The position numbers and the translations under genes are program-made. This document shows positions 9,801-19,536 of a stretch of 64,000 bases of DNA, piece after piece (positions within the stretch are counted from its first letter, which is position 1; each line of letters opens with the position of its first letter). The notes beneath the pieces were generated by a model. It was given only the letters and a program-made list of their open reading frames with translations, made no database searches and had not been told where the DNA came from. Source of the stretch: Maylandia zebra (taxonomy: Eukaryota; Chordata; Actinopteri; Cichliformes; Cichlidae); assembly GCF_041146795.1 (NCBI RefSeq), contig NC_135172.1, positions 35,325,623 through 35,389,622 on the forward strand, in the 5' to 3' direction.

Positions 9801-12002
9801 TTTAACTAAAACTTTTGCTGTGATTTCAGGTCACCATGTACTACCCGATTCGCTCTATTCACCAGGGGCCGTACCACCTTCTGCACAACCTGCACTACCG
9901 TATGCCCTTCCCTATCGATCAAGATCTGTACGTGTCGCCCACCTTTCAGGACCTGCTGAACCGCACCACGCTGAGTCAGCCGACACACTGGTTTAAAAGC
10001 CTGGAGCAGTACTACTACAGAGCTCGCTGGGAGCTGTACGACACCAGGTCTGTAACAGCTGCTGTCGCTCGCTTTGTTAGAGCTGATCCAGAGAAGCAAA
10101 CACAACCTTATTCCTGATAAGTATCAGTCCCTGCAAAGGACGGGAGTTAAAAGGTCCTCATGGAAAAGTGGATCACAATACTTGACCTTGATCAGTGGAT
10201 GACAGGGGCATCCACCGATTCCAGTGAGATAAACCTAAAACAGCTGATTTAGCGATAACAACTCTGTCTCAGAAAACAAAGAGCAGAGGTCAAAAACAGA
10301 ACAAGAATCACGTGTTGAGCAAATTTTATTTGCCATGATTGTTCAGATTTTTTTTTGGTGATCTATCAGTATTTAAAACTTTTTTCTTTTTTTCTTTTTT
10401 TCTTCAAACACTGTTGCATTTGATGGTAAAGATTCCTGGCATGAATCTCCTGCCCCCCACCCACATATTCAACAACACAGAAAGAAACATGCATGTTAGG
10501 TTAATTGGTGATTCTCAATCTGCTGTGGATGTGAGAAGGATAAAGTGCTTAGAGTACAGAAGAAACATGTACTGGTCAAATGCAACTCGTCTTTCGAAGC
10601 ACTTTGATCGGTCACTAAAAAAAATGCGACACATAAATAGCAGGCTGTTTCCATTTAAAGCTTTTTATTTCACGGTTTGTGTGTCCGTCATTTTTCACTG
10701 CAGCAGTAACAAGTGAAAAACTGAGGAGGATGTTGATAACGAGCTGTGCCGTCTTTCACACTAAAAATCAGCAGCACTGTCTTTGCTGTGACTTTTACAC
10801 TGAGGTTAATCAGTTGTGAGTAAAAAACGTAGATGGTTCACTAGTTGAGTCCACCACATCTGCAGACACATCGTTCACATCTTATATCAGACTGTTAACA
10901 GACTGTTCCCTCAGTTTCTTAGAGTGTAAAGCTTTTTTAAAGATGACATTCATAACAACGGATGAAGGTGACTGTTAGCTGAAGAGTGAACGAGCACAAA
11001 CGTAATCAAGTTTCTTTTTTCTCCAATAATGAACACTATTGATAGTCTAAAACTAAAACTACACCACAGATTGGCGTTGAAAACCATGTTTAGCTTAATT
11101 TAAAACTGATTTTCAACAACCTGATTGAATGCACAGTATAAAAACATTTAATGAATGACTTATAACACACTATAATGAAGGCATACACTTGTATAAGAAC
11201 ATTTTAACGGATTATTACTTGTCATAATTTATTTCACCATTCATTTCTTACTCCTCTTTCCTGCTGTGCTAATGACTGTTGACCTGAAGGTTTTAATTAA
11301 TTAATAATATACCAACAAACGCCTTATTTAAACATAGGTATGTAGTGCACTTTAAAAAAGTATTTGATGGTAATATTAAGCTTTTAAGAGGTAAAAGTTG
11401 GTTTCATTCATAGGCTATATTTAGTACTTTTAAATGTAATGTGTGGGGAAAAAACACTGGTCAGATATTATGTTAGCCAATAAAATGCTTATTATTTTCA
11501 CTAGAAATGGAGGCAAAGCAACCATTCTCTTACTGGGTTTAGGGTTGTGGAGAAGCTGTAGCCTATCACATGTGTCATGGGGTGAGATTCATGTTAAACC
11601 CTGAACGGTTCAACAGTTTAACGCCAACATATTTCCCTGAAAAATTAATAATTTTAATAAAACTAACAGAAGCTATAGTTGCTATAGTCTATAGTCATTT
11701 TAGTAAATAGAACTCATTATTTTTGCATTAGATGGAGGGATTTGCAGTGAGTAATTGTGGCTTATGAGCTCAGTCTTTCTAAAATGTTTAAATATTAATA
11801 ATTGCATCGCTAACGCAGGACAGACCCACTGGAAACAAAGAACCTGGTGTTAGACCCGTCCTACAGCGGCGTGCTGGAGAGCCTGAAGCAGGATCTGCAG
11901 AAGTGGCAGTGGAAGACTGGCGACCCCTGGGTCTGTGGACCAGACTATGTCCTGGAGGACAAACTGGAGCCGCACTGCAGACCACTTTACAATGGACTAT
12001 GA
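3834..12002 (+). CDS. sgsh: N-sulfoglucosamine sulfohydrolase (heparan N-sulfatase), complete, nine exons
   Basis: Lysosomal sulfatase that removes N-linked sulfate from glucosamine in heparan sulfate; loss causes Sanfilippo A disease in people. Coding exons are 3834-3918, 5630-5790, 5869-5974, 6049-6425, 8217-8298, 8375-8578, 9160-9326, 9830-10047 and 11819-12002. All phases agree, giving 527 residues. A hydrophobic signal peptide starts at Met1. Sulfatase landmarks: DD at 30-31, formylglycine motif CSPSR with Cys69, GKKH at 121-124, the HDTHRCGH segment around residue 203, and SSDNG with Asp295/Asn296. The protein is about 25 residues longer than the human one (502), mostly from a Lys/Glu-rich insert at residues 165-188 in exon 4. 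Human exon 4+5 is one exon here, and the long human last exon is split in three. A polyadenylation signal AATAAA lies near 12132. The donor and acceptor of every intron are GT and AG. Confidence 0.96.
4250..5100 (+). mobile_element. Tc1/mariner-like transposon relic
   Basis: Broken transposase fragments read on the plus strand. The segment near 4345-4380 translates to a GSVMVW motif. Around 4495-4715 there are SVMDRPPQ, then [15 protein letters not shown] and later GGHTKY-like residues in shifted frames, the usual C-terminal order of Tc1-type transposases. Several frameshifts and stops make it dead. A 267-bp palindromic element has inserted near its 3' end. It lies in sgsh intron 1. Confidence 0.75.
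4739..5005. repeat. Fold-back insertion: perfect 99-bp inverted repeat with 15-bp target-site duplication
   Basis: The arms 4738-4836 and 4865-4963 are exact reverse complements over 99 nt, separated by a 28-nt spacer. A 42-nt unpaired tail follows the right arm. The flanks carry a 15-nt direct repeat differing at one base (4724-4738, ctgacgttttggatt; 5006-5020, ctgactttttggatt), which looks like a target-site duplication within the older Tc1 relic. A duplication of this length is more typical of LINE-mediated retroposition than of DNA transposition. Confidence 0.8.
6169..6263 (+). other. Lysine-rich in-frame insertion within sgsh exon 4
   Basis: Between the conserved FFQT and EDRPFFLYV segments the exon encodes about 23 extra residues (roughly H165-N188), rich in Lys, Glu, Asn and Gln. 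The insertion is in frame with no stop, and no convincing internal intron is present: the only internal GT...AG pair lacks a pyrimidine tract. By my recollection of the human gene, the insertion point coincides with the exon 4/5 junction. Structurally it would be a surface loop after the strand preceding the catalytic histidine region. Confidence 0.7.
6520..7120 (-). mobile_element. Tc1-like transposon relic (minus strand)
   Basis: On the minus strand, from 6963 downwards, the translation contains [15 protein letters not shown] and [11 protein letters not shown]. It continues with [19 protein letters not shown] and an FLEDE-DTTDW segment, matching the central and C-terminal part of Tc1-type transposases. 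Stops and shifts break it. It lies in sgsh intron 4. Confidence 0.8.
7436..7714. mobile_element. hAT-type MITE with perfect 8-bp TSD
   Basis: The element runs from cagcggtccccag to gttggagaccgctg, so the ends form imperfect terminal inverted repeats beginning CAGCGGT. It is flanked on both sides by the identical 8-mer gtttaaac (7428-7435 and 7715-7722), the duplication length of hAT transposons. It has no coding capacity. A related copy sits at 35325-35749. Confidence 0.85.
10048..11818 (+). other. sgsh intron 8
   Basis: AT-rich intron without a recognisable gene. Around 10485-10520 there is a short phrase of the fish L2/SINE core (catgcatgttaggttaattgg). Confidence 0.6.
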
Positions 12003-12368
12003 GGGACCCTAATGGTACCTTCAGTCATCTTGACTGATAAAGCTCTATGGATGAGGACATGTACTTTGTAAAATACAATATGTTTATTTTAATTTCTAAT
12101 TTTGTATGTGAGTGATGCTTTTAATGCTTAAAATAAACAATTTTAGTTGCTTTAATTTGTACCGTCCGCTTTATTTTACTGCATAATTTAATCGCTCATC
12201 GTTTTTCTCCGTCTCTGTACATTTAAGGTTCATTTTCACCATTTTCATCCAGACTCTCACGATAACCCTGAGTTATAGAAAGGCAACATATTTAGACACC
12301 ATTTAACTGTTTTTGTTATTGTTGATAGATTGATCTGGTAACTGAAGACGTGGTGGAGTTCATAGACT
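12003..12368 (+). other. sgsh 3' UTR and short intergenic gap
   Basis: The stop codon at 12000-12002 is followed by an AATAAA signal at about 12132. The rest is plain AT-rich sequence up to the LINE tail. Confidence 0.7.
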
Positions 12369-15293
12369 AGAATAGAATAGAATAGAATTCAACTTTATTG
12401 TCATTGCACATGCACAGGTACAGGGCAACGAAATGCAGTTTGCATCCATCCAGAAGTGCTTTAGTGATATAGATATATTACAATATATATTAGCAATAAT
12501 ATAGATATGTGAGTATATTACAGAAATGGGTCTATTATGGTATGTTATAATGTACACGGTATGAAGTATGTTGTGAATATTCTATAACTATAAGTATGTA
12601 CAGGCTGTAGTGAGTACAAGCTATGTACAGGATATGAATATAAATATGAAAAACTATACAGAATATGAAATAAATAACTTTACAGAATCTGGGATATACA
12701 GCTATACAGAAATGGGAACTATGCAAGTTGTAAACAGTTGTAGGATTAAAAATTATCGAATGTACAGAATGATTATTTACACAGAGCTATACAGTAGTGC
12801 AGTTAAGATAAGTGAGGGTGTAGATAGTTTCTACAGAGGCTATATAAAGTGCTAGTGGTTGTGAGTGGTGGTTCAGTCCATGTTATTATTGTGTTTGAGG
12901 GTACAGTTGTCCATTGTGGGGGTGTGTATGTTCAGTCCATGAGTTTAACGTGGGTCAGATGTCAGGAGGCAGAGTTCAGGAGTCTGACAGCTGTGGGGAA
13001 GAAGCTGTTCCGGTACCTGGTGGTCTTAGTCCGGAGGCTCCTGTGGCGCCTCCCAGAGGGCAGGAGGGTGAAGAGTCCATGTGATGGGTGACTGGGGTCT
13101 TTGATGATTTTCCTAGCCCTTTTCAGACACCGCTTCCTGTAGATGTCTTTTATGGCAGGAAGTGGTGCTCCGGCGATGCGCTGGGCAGTTTTCACGACCC
13201 TCTGCAACGCCTTCCGGTCCGAGGCAGAGCAGTTCCCGTACCAGACTGTTATACAGTTGGTCAGGATGCTCTCGATGGTGCAGCGATAGAAGTTCACCAG
13301 GATGTCTGAGGACAGGTGGTTCTTCCTCAGAGTCCTCAAGAAGAAGAGGCGCTGGTGAGCCTTCTTGACCAGCTTGGAGCAGTTGGTCGTCCAGGTGAGA
13401 TCCTCGGAGATGTGGACTCCCAGGAACTTGAAGCTGCTCACACGCTCCACAGCCGTCCCCTTAATGTGGATGGGTGGATGTGGGTCAGCATTCCTCCTGT
13501 AGTCCACGATGAGCTCCTTGGTCTTCTCGGTGTTAAGCAGCAGGTTGTTTCTGTCGCACCACTCAGCCAGACGATCCACCTCCTCCCTGTAGGCGGCCTC
13601 ATCGTTGTCACTGATGAGGCCAATCACCGTGGTGTCATCTGCAAACTTAATGATGGTGTTGGAACCATCAGCAGGTCTGCAGTCGTGGGTGAAGAGGGAG
13701 TAGAGGAAAGGGCTCATCACACAGCCTTGTGGTACACCGGTGTTCATTGTGATGGTAGATGAGCAGCGGTTATCCAGCCGGACATGTTGGGGGCGGTTGG
13801 TCAGGAAGTCCAGTAACCATTTGCAGATGAGGGAACTGATACCCAGGTCTGTCAGTTTCCTGATGAGTTGTGAGGGGTGGATTGTATTGAATGCTGAACT
13901 GAAGTCTATAAACAGCATTCTGGCGTAGGTGTTGTTGTTGTCCAGGTGTGAGAGGACAGAGTGCATTGCGATGGAGACTGCATCCTCTGTGCTCCTGTTC
14001 CGGCGGTATGCGAATTGGTGGGGGTCCAGGGTGGGGGGGAGACAGGATTTGAAGTGTGCTAGGACCAGTCGCTCTAAGCACTTAGTGATGATGGGGGTGA
14101 GTGCTACTGGGCGGTAATCATTGAGGCAAGATGGGTTGGAGTTTTTGGGTATCGGGACGATGGAGGTGGATTTGAAGCAGGCCGGTACCACAGCGTGGGC
14201 CAAGGACAGATTGAATATGTCTGTGAGCACTCCTGCAAGCTCCCCAGAACACGCTCTGAGAACACGCCCGGGGATGCCATCAGGGCCTGCAGCCTTGTGG
14301 ACATTGATCCTGCTCAGCACCGCTCCTACATCGGTGGGGGAGAGAGTCATAGGTTGGTGGTCTGGCGTCATGTCTGCTTTGGTTGTGGTTGTGGGGTTCC
14401 CTCGCTCAAAACGAGCATAAAAGTTGTTGAGCTCATTGAGGAAGGAGACATCAGAGGATGCGGGGGAGGGTTTGGTGGTCCTGTAGTCTGTAATGGTCTG
14501 GAGTCCTTGCCACATGCGTCGGGGGTTGGAGTTGGAGAAGTGTTCTTCTACCTTCTTTTTGTAATGGTGTTTGGCTTTTTTGATGCCCTTCTTTAGATTA
14601 GCCCTGGCTGTACTGTAGGCGTGTGCATCTCCTGACCTAAAGGCAGTGTTGCGGGCCTTCAGGAGGAGACGAACATCCCGGTTCATCCAAGGCTTCTGGT
14701 TGGGGTACATGGTGATCCGTTTCTGGGTGGTGACACTGTCTGTGGTTTTGGAGATGTAATCCAGTACAGATGAGGCGTACTGGTCCAGGTCTGTGTGGGT
14801 GAACATATTCCAGTCTGTGTTTTTAAATCTGTCCTGGAGCACTGCGTCTGTCCCCTCTGGCCACACTTTAATTGTCCTCACAGCAGGTTTCACACGTTGG
14901 ATGAGTGGTGAATACCGAGGTGTGAGGAACAGGGAGAGATGGTCCGATTGTCCAATGTGGGGGAGGGGTGTTGCTTTGTAGGCTCCAGCCAGGTTGGAAT
15001 ACACATGGTCTAAAGTCTTGTCTCCTCTGGTGTGGCAGGAGACATGTTGGTGGAATCTGGAGAGGACTGTCTTTAAGTTGGTGTGGTTGAAGTCGCCAGC
15101 AACAATAAAAGCAGCCTCGGGGTGTTTATTCTGGTGTTTGTTAATGGCTGCAGAAAGTTCTTTCATGGCCAACCTAGCATTAGCGTCGGGGGGTATATAC
15201 ACGGCAGTGAGTATGATCGAAGTGAATTCTCTGGGGAGATAATAAGGTCTGCATTTGACCATTAAAAATGACGCATGACTGGTGATGTCAGCG
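12369..15293 (-). mobile_element. Rex1/Babar-like LINE (CR1 group), 5'-truncated
   Basis: A non-LTR retrotransposon lies on the minus strand. Its 3' end carries tandem gaata/tagaa repeats at 12369-12387, preceded on the element strand by the family-typical 3' UTR (read on plus: actttattgtcattgcacat). About 590 nt of 3' UTR separate the ORF stop from the tail. The 5' end is cut inside the endonuclease domain; an in-frame stop at 15294-15296 marks foreign sequence upstream. The ORF is uninterrupted, which suggests a recent insertion. I could not define a target-site duplication. Confidence 0.85.
12962..15262 (-). CDS. LINE ORF2: endonuclease C-terminal part plus reverse transcriptase, 766 codons
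   Basis: A single uninterrupted frame encodes the element's replication protein. The N-terminal part carries the distal apurinic endonuclease motifs (VAGDFNH near residue 57 and QSDHLSLF near 110); the catalytic N-terminus is missing by truncation. The reverse transcriptase domain follows: [59 protein letters not shown] and the catalytic FADDTTVIG. The frame ends in [13 protein letters not shown]. Met at 15262 is only the first Met of the surviving frame, not the native start. The protein could retain polymerase activity but lacks a complete endonuclease. This is an element gene, not a host gene. Confidence 0.88.
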   Translation of the reverse strand: MVKCRPYYLPREFTSIILTAVYIPPDANARLAMKELSAAINKHQNKHPEAAFIVAGDFNHTNLKTVLSRFHQHVSCHTRGDKTLDHVYSNLAGAYKATPLPHIGQSDHLSLFLTPRYSPLIQRVKPAVRTIKVWPEGTDAVLQDRFKNTDWNMFTHTDLDQYASSVLDYISKTTDSVTTQKRITMYPNQKPWMNRDVRLLLKARNTAFRSGDAHAYSTARANLKKGIKKAKHHYKKKVEEHFSNSNPRRMWQGLQTITDYRTTKPSPASSDVSFLNELNNFYARFERGNPTTTTKADMTPDHQPMTLSPTDVGAVLSRINVHKAAGPDGIPGRVLRACSGELAGVLTDIFNLSLAHAVVPACFKSTSIVPIPKNSNPSCLNDYRPVALTPIITKCLERLVLAHFKSCLPPTLDPHQFAYRRNRSTEDAVSIAMHSVLSHLDNNNTYARMLFIDFSSAFNTIHPSQLIRKLTDLGISSLICKWLLDFLTNRPQHVRLDNRCSSTITMNTGVPQGCVMSPFLYSLFTHDCRPADGSNTIIKFADDTTVIGLISDNDEAAYREEVDRLAEWCDRNNLLLNTEKTKELIVDYRRNADPHPPIHIKGTAVERVSSFKFLGVHISEDLTWTTNCSKLVKKAHQRLFFLRTLRKNHLSSDILVNFYRCTIESILTNCITVWYGNCSASDRKALQRVVKTAQRIAGAPLPAIKDIYRKRCLKRARKIIKDPSHPSHGLFTLLPSGRRHRSLRTKTTRYRNSFFPTAVRLLNSAS

Positions 15294-16900
15294 GATCAAT
15301 CTCGAAATGGGTTCTGTTGAAATAGGACCGTTTTTCCTCTGAGCTCCACTTTGAAGTCAGACTGGTTCGTTAAATCCTTGGGTGAACGAGTTTTAACAGC
15401 TTCCTACATCGATCGGCTCATCTTGTCATTCCTGATCCATCTGCCTTTACTTCAATTCAAGATTTTGAAGCCCTTTGCTCTGATTTTGCTTGATCGAGCT
15501 GATTTCTGTGAATGAAGTAATGAATCGTAACTTTTCACTGATGTGAAAACTCAACCAAGAAATTCTGAAAATTGGTCAGTCTGATTATTTTACATTGAGA
15601 TTTAATAAATACGTGCAGTTAGGACACACACACACACACGGTCTCATAAGCTATTACTGGGTGATTTATTGAAGGAAAAATTGGAACCCTTTACCCCTCA
15701 AGTGAGGTTATTCAGTAATTCTGTTATGCTGTGGGCGGCATTTTGCTGGCATGGTTTCACTCCACTTATTCCCTTAGATGACTGCTTCTTCCAAGATGAC
15801 AAAGCTCCTCATCCAAAGGGGGCACTGACTCACTTAGTAGTTTCACGAGAATGAGAATGATGTGAATCATATGCTGAGACCTTCACACTTACCAATTTTC
15901 AAATTCAAATTCAAATTCAAATTTTATTTGTCACGTACACAGTCATACACAGTACGATATGTAGTGAAATGCTTGGACAACTGCTCGTGACCTAAAGAAA
16001 ACAAAAAAGGAAAAGGCTATGAATAAGATAGGAAATAAATATGAAAAATTAAAAAGGGTAAATTTAACTAAGAAGGAATAAAATATAAATTAAGGTTAAA
16101 AATGAAATAACTGTACAACACAAATTAGAATGAAGGGTAAATTTAACTGGGAGAATAAGATAAAATATATAAATTAAAGTTGAAAATAAAATAACTGTAC
16201 AACAAAATACACAATATAGAACTATATAAGAATGTATGAAGAAATATAAATAAATATATACACAATAACAGCAGCTGTACAAGTATTAACCGGAAATGAA
16301 GAATATAGTGACCAGTGTTGTGCAAAAAAACAATGTGTGCAAAAACAATGTCCAGAAAGTCCAGTGTGTGTGTAAGAACCATATGTGTGGGTCCGTACTG
16401 TGTGGTGGTGTGATTGAGAGACCGTATCGCCTGCCAATTTTGATTCTAACTGAACATTTGAGGGATTTTCAACCAACTTCTTAATCAGCATCTCAACAAC
16501 CATCAACAAAACGACAAATCCGGAAATATCTTTTGGAAAGGGGAAAAAAGAAAACCACCTGTCGCTCAAGTAGAGTTCTTTTAGGAATGAATCAGTGAAA
16601 TACAAGGTGTCTTCCTTTAATTTGTCGGTATCCGGTGTCTATTGTGTTTTGACTTCAGTGTCTGTCATGGTCGACTGATGTTAATCAATTTCGCTCTGAC
16701 CTCTTCAAGGGTCAGAGATTTGCTGACGTCCTATGACCCTCTATCACTTACCACATACACAAACACATTCCAGTGGCGCCAATAAGCCATCAAGAGCAGA
16801 TCAATTCGGATGTTTTTTTCTCCTTTTGAAGATGGATCATCATCCGCCCACCTCATGGCTCTGATTTGACGAACGACCTGGGTCACGATAACGTCGCCCA
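15294..16900. other. Intergenic spacer between LINE and npb
   Basis: Apart from the LINE fragment above, this is non-coding sequence leading into the npb upstream region. A short (CA) run is present at about 15628-15639. Confidence 0.5.
15897..16420 (-). mobile_element. Second Rex/L2-type LINE 3' fragment
   Basis: The plus-strand left end is a short tandem array of ttcaaa/caaatt units, followed by attttatttgtcacgtacac and agtcatacacagtacgatat. This is a common fish LINE 3' end read in reverse. The region then contains A-rich 3' UTR-like sequence with two near-repeats of ggtaaatttaact...aaaatataaatta (about 16055 and 16136). No open reading frame of note. Confidence 0.65.
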
Positions 16901-16916
16901 GTCAGCCTATATAAGC
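16699..16916 (+). promoter_or_regulatory. npb promoter: TATA box, CRE-like site, nuclear-receptor half-sites
   Basis: A TATA box (tatataag) at 16908-16915 predicts transcription starting near 16940, about 65 nt before the ATG. Upstream, TGACGTCC at 16724-16731 is one base from the full cAMP response element. tgacctcttcaagggtca near 16698-16715 contains two divergent AGGTCA-like half-sites, the right one extended as tcaagggtca (SF-1/ERR type). Factor binding is inference. Confidence 0.6.
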
Positions 16917-17003
16917 AGCAGAAAGTTTCCTGAACACCAAGCAAAACAAACGCACCGCTGACGAGAAAAGTCCTGCGTAAAACGTGCCAAGACGGTTCCA
17001 GAC

Positions 17004-17898
17004 ATGGAGAAATCAGCCAGGTTTTCTGTGGTGTGCGTTGGAGTGTCTCTGCTCATCTCCTGCTATTCAGTTGAAGCCTGGTACAAGCAGACCACCGGTC
17101 CCAGTTACTACTCGGTTGGTCGCGCCTCAGGTTTGCTGTCCGGTATCAGGAGGTCACCGTACGTCCGGAGATCCGAATCCGAGGAGACGCTGATGGAGAG
17201 CGGAGAGACAGTCGGTAACAACGTAATCCCGGAGAGTTCCAGGCAGATCTCCATCCTCAAAAGCATGGTGAGTGCCAAAAAAGAACATACTACAAACGCT
17301 ATTCTTGTTAGGAAGCGCTTTAAAACATGACCATTCAGAGTAAAACGAAGAAGGTATGCGCGTAAAGTTTGCTTTCCATTCAGCTCGCACACTGGCGATT
17401 AATTAGTGCTGAAAGTTTGACATCTTAAAAATAAAATAAATTTTAAAAAAAAATCAGGATGAGATTGAATTAATACTCCTGATTTATTTGTTTGTTTTTT
17501 TTAAAATATCATAAAGACAAAAACAAACAAACAAAGAAAACAGAAAAAAATCAAATGATTGGGCGTTGAAGGTCAGCTTTAATAAAACTGCTATCGCATA
17601 TTTAACTAAATCTAAACTGATTACATCCCTAACTCCAGGATTAATTATTTTAGTCTGCATGATTTTATGTAATCGGTGTAAATCAGTGAAATGTAGGTTT
17701 TCAGGCTGGTTAAACAGGACTCGTCTTTTGCCTTTAAATTCTCTCATCTGTCATTTTCGCCTCATTCAGGCCATCTGCGTGAAGGACATCTCCCCAAACC
17801 TGAAGAGCTGCGAGCTGATGCGGGACGGGACGGGCACCTTCCAGTGCAAGGCGGACGTCTTCCTCACTCTGGACTCCCTGGACTGCCTGTCCGCGTGA
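17004..17898 (+). CDS. npb: Prepro-neuropeptide B, complete, two exons
   Basis: Secreted neuropeptide precursor. Family knowledge: NPB is the ligand of NPBWR1/NPBWR2, Gi-coupled receptors acting in feeding, pain and neuroendocrine control. Exons 17004-17267 and 17770-17898 join in phase 0, giving 130 residues. Residues 1-25 form the signal peptide, ending ...SVEA. The mature peptide starts with the family hallmark WYK at 26 and includes [19 protein letters not shown] to residue 54, followed by dibasic RR. This makes a 29-residue form, and an internal RR at positions 24-25 of the peptide could give a shorter one. The C-terminal exon carries four cysteines (AICVKD, KSCEL, FQCKAD, LDCLSA), as in mammalian precursors. 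Neuropeptide W was the alternative; the SGIRRSPY ending favours NPB. A polyadenylation signal ATTAAA lies at 18235-18240. Confidence 0.95.
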
Positions 17899-19536
17899 GT
17901 CCCGACTGGACTCGTCCTCCGCAGAATCCCGGGAGCACTGCTGTGGAAACCGGAAAAAAGAAAAGTAACGAGGATGCATGAGTGTGAGGGTTAGGTGGCG
18001 ACTCCCGGGAAAGACCCACAAATTGTCAAAGACGGACCGCTGCAGACTCTGAATGTTCTCTTATTTAAACCCCTCAACACTGTTCAGTTTTGCTTTTGTT
18101 GCGTAGACATGAGTGTAAAAGAAAAAACAAGAAAAACATCGGTGTGAGAGATGTTCGCTCAAGCCGTTTTCTTCCCAAATTATTTCTCATCTTTAGTGTT
18201 TGAACCCTGACATTTACCTGTGTTGCCAAACTGTATTAAATATACGAGAAGTCGACTGCAGAGCAGATTTACTGTAAAGTACTTTTATTTATTTTATCTA
18301 TTAAAATGAACAAACACTGGTAACCTGCTGTGTGGTCTAACTGTGTCTTTAAATCTTCAACTGCACAGGGGACACATAAGTGGTCCAGCACGGGATTATT
18401 TGAATCTTATCCATTTGCATGAGTTCCGTTGAGTTTGCAGCATAACATTTATTCTCTACTCCAGATTCAGTACAACCCATAAAGTAAGTCTCAGGACGTA
18501 ACACTTAATGAACTGTAAACATAAAAAATAATTCAGAAAGAAGAAACAAAGAATGAAAAACACATTTCATACATGTGTATGAAGCATTTATATTACAGCA
18601 CAGTAAAACAACTTCATCAGGCACTTGGGGGTGTTTTTCCTCAGTTTTTCTTTTTTAGTATCCATAATCACACTGCATCAGTCATTACCATATCTTGTTT
18701 ATTACTGGAGTCAGTAGCACAGGGGAGCCCTGGAAACAAACTCCAGCTCAGCTAAGTGCAAACAAATCACATATAGGTGGTTTCATCCTGGCTGAAAAAC
18801 ACAAAAACGGGGTTTGTGTGTAATACTGGAACAATAATTGTCATTGGTGATGGGAAGGAAATTAACAAGTCAGACGTTTCACTTTTTAAATTCTAATAAG
18901 TTTCCCCATATCAGTGTGACTGGTAGGAATCAGAAGACAGAGGGGCTGTGCACGGATGTGGGTGTTTTTAGCTCAGGATGTCAAGTCAACACACTCTGGT
19001 GTGTTTTTAAAGTGATTAAGACCTCATTAAAAAAAAAAAAAAAAAAAAAAAAACCAGGGATGACGCACAGCAGAGACAAAGTGATGGATGAGCAGGAAAC
19101 ACATGATGGAATACTGCGCCACCAAAGTTACTGAACAAACCCTCACCCACGCTCCATGCTGGCCCCACGTTCACAGAGGAGGACACAAATAAATGCCACA
19201 TGTATCTATATCCAGTCTTCAAACATAAAAATCAGTGTCACTTTTCATAGTTTGACTTCATATAAATCTACAGTATAAAACATTAATGCCTTTTACTTTC
19301 AATTAAAGGTTTCAAAAGTCAACATTTCGGGGACCAACACGAGCAAAGCATGAACCGAGTGGTCCTCCACTTCAATCTGCTTTGAAACAGTTTTTAGAAG
19401 CCACATGTGATCATGAAATCGAAGAGGAGCAGCAGAGCTCCTGGGGTTCTCCTCACATTAGGGAGATCAGGAATCATGTTTGCGTGACATGATCTCCATA
19501 TTTCAGTATTTAAAATGTGACAAAGTCCTCACGCAG
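17899..19536. other. Convergent intergenic region between npb and the G-alpha gene
   Basis: It holds the npb 3' UTR (ATTAAA at 18235) and, on the minus strand, the likely G-alpha 3' UTR. A minus-strand AATAAA (plus tttatt, 18698-18703) is a candidate end, about 840 nt past the stop. A 24-nt A-run lies at 19029-19052. No further gene is seen. Confidence 0.5.

Noticed and set aside
13316-13762. Plus-strand open frames across the LINE
   Set aside because: They are shadows of the minus-strand reverse transcriptase frame.
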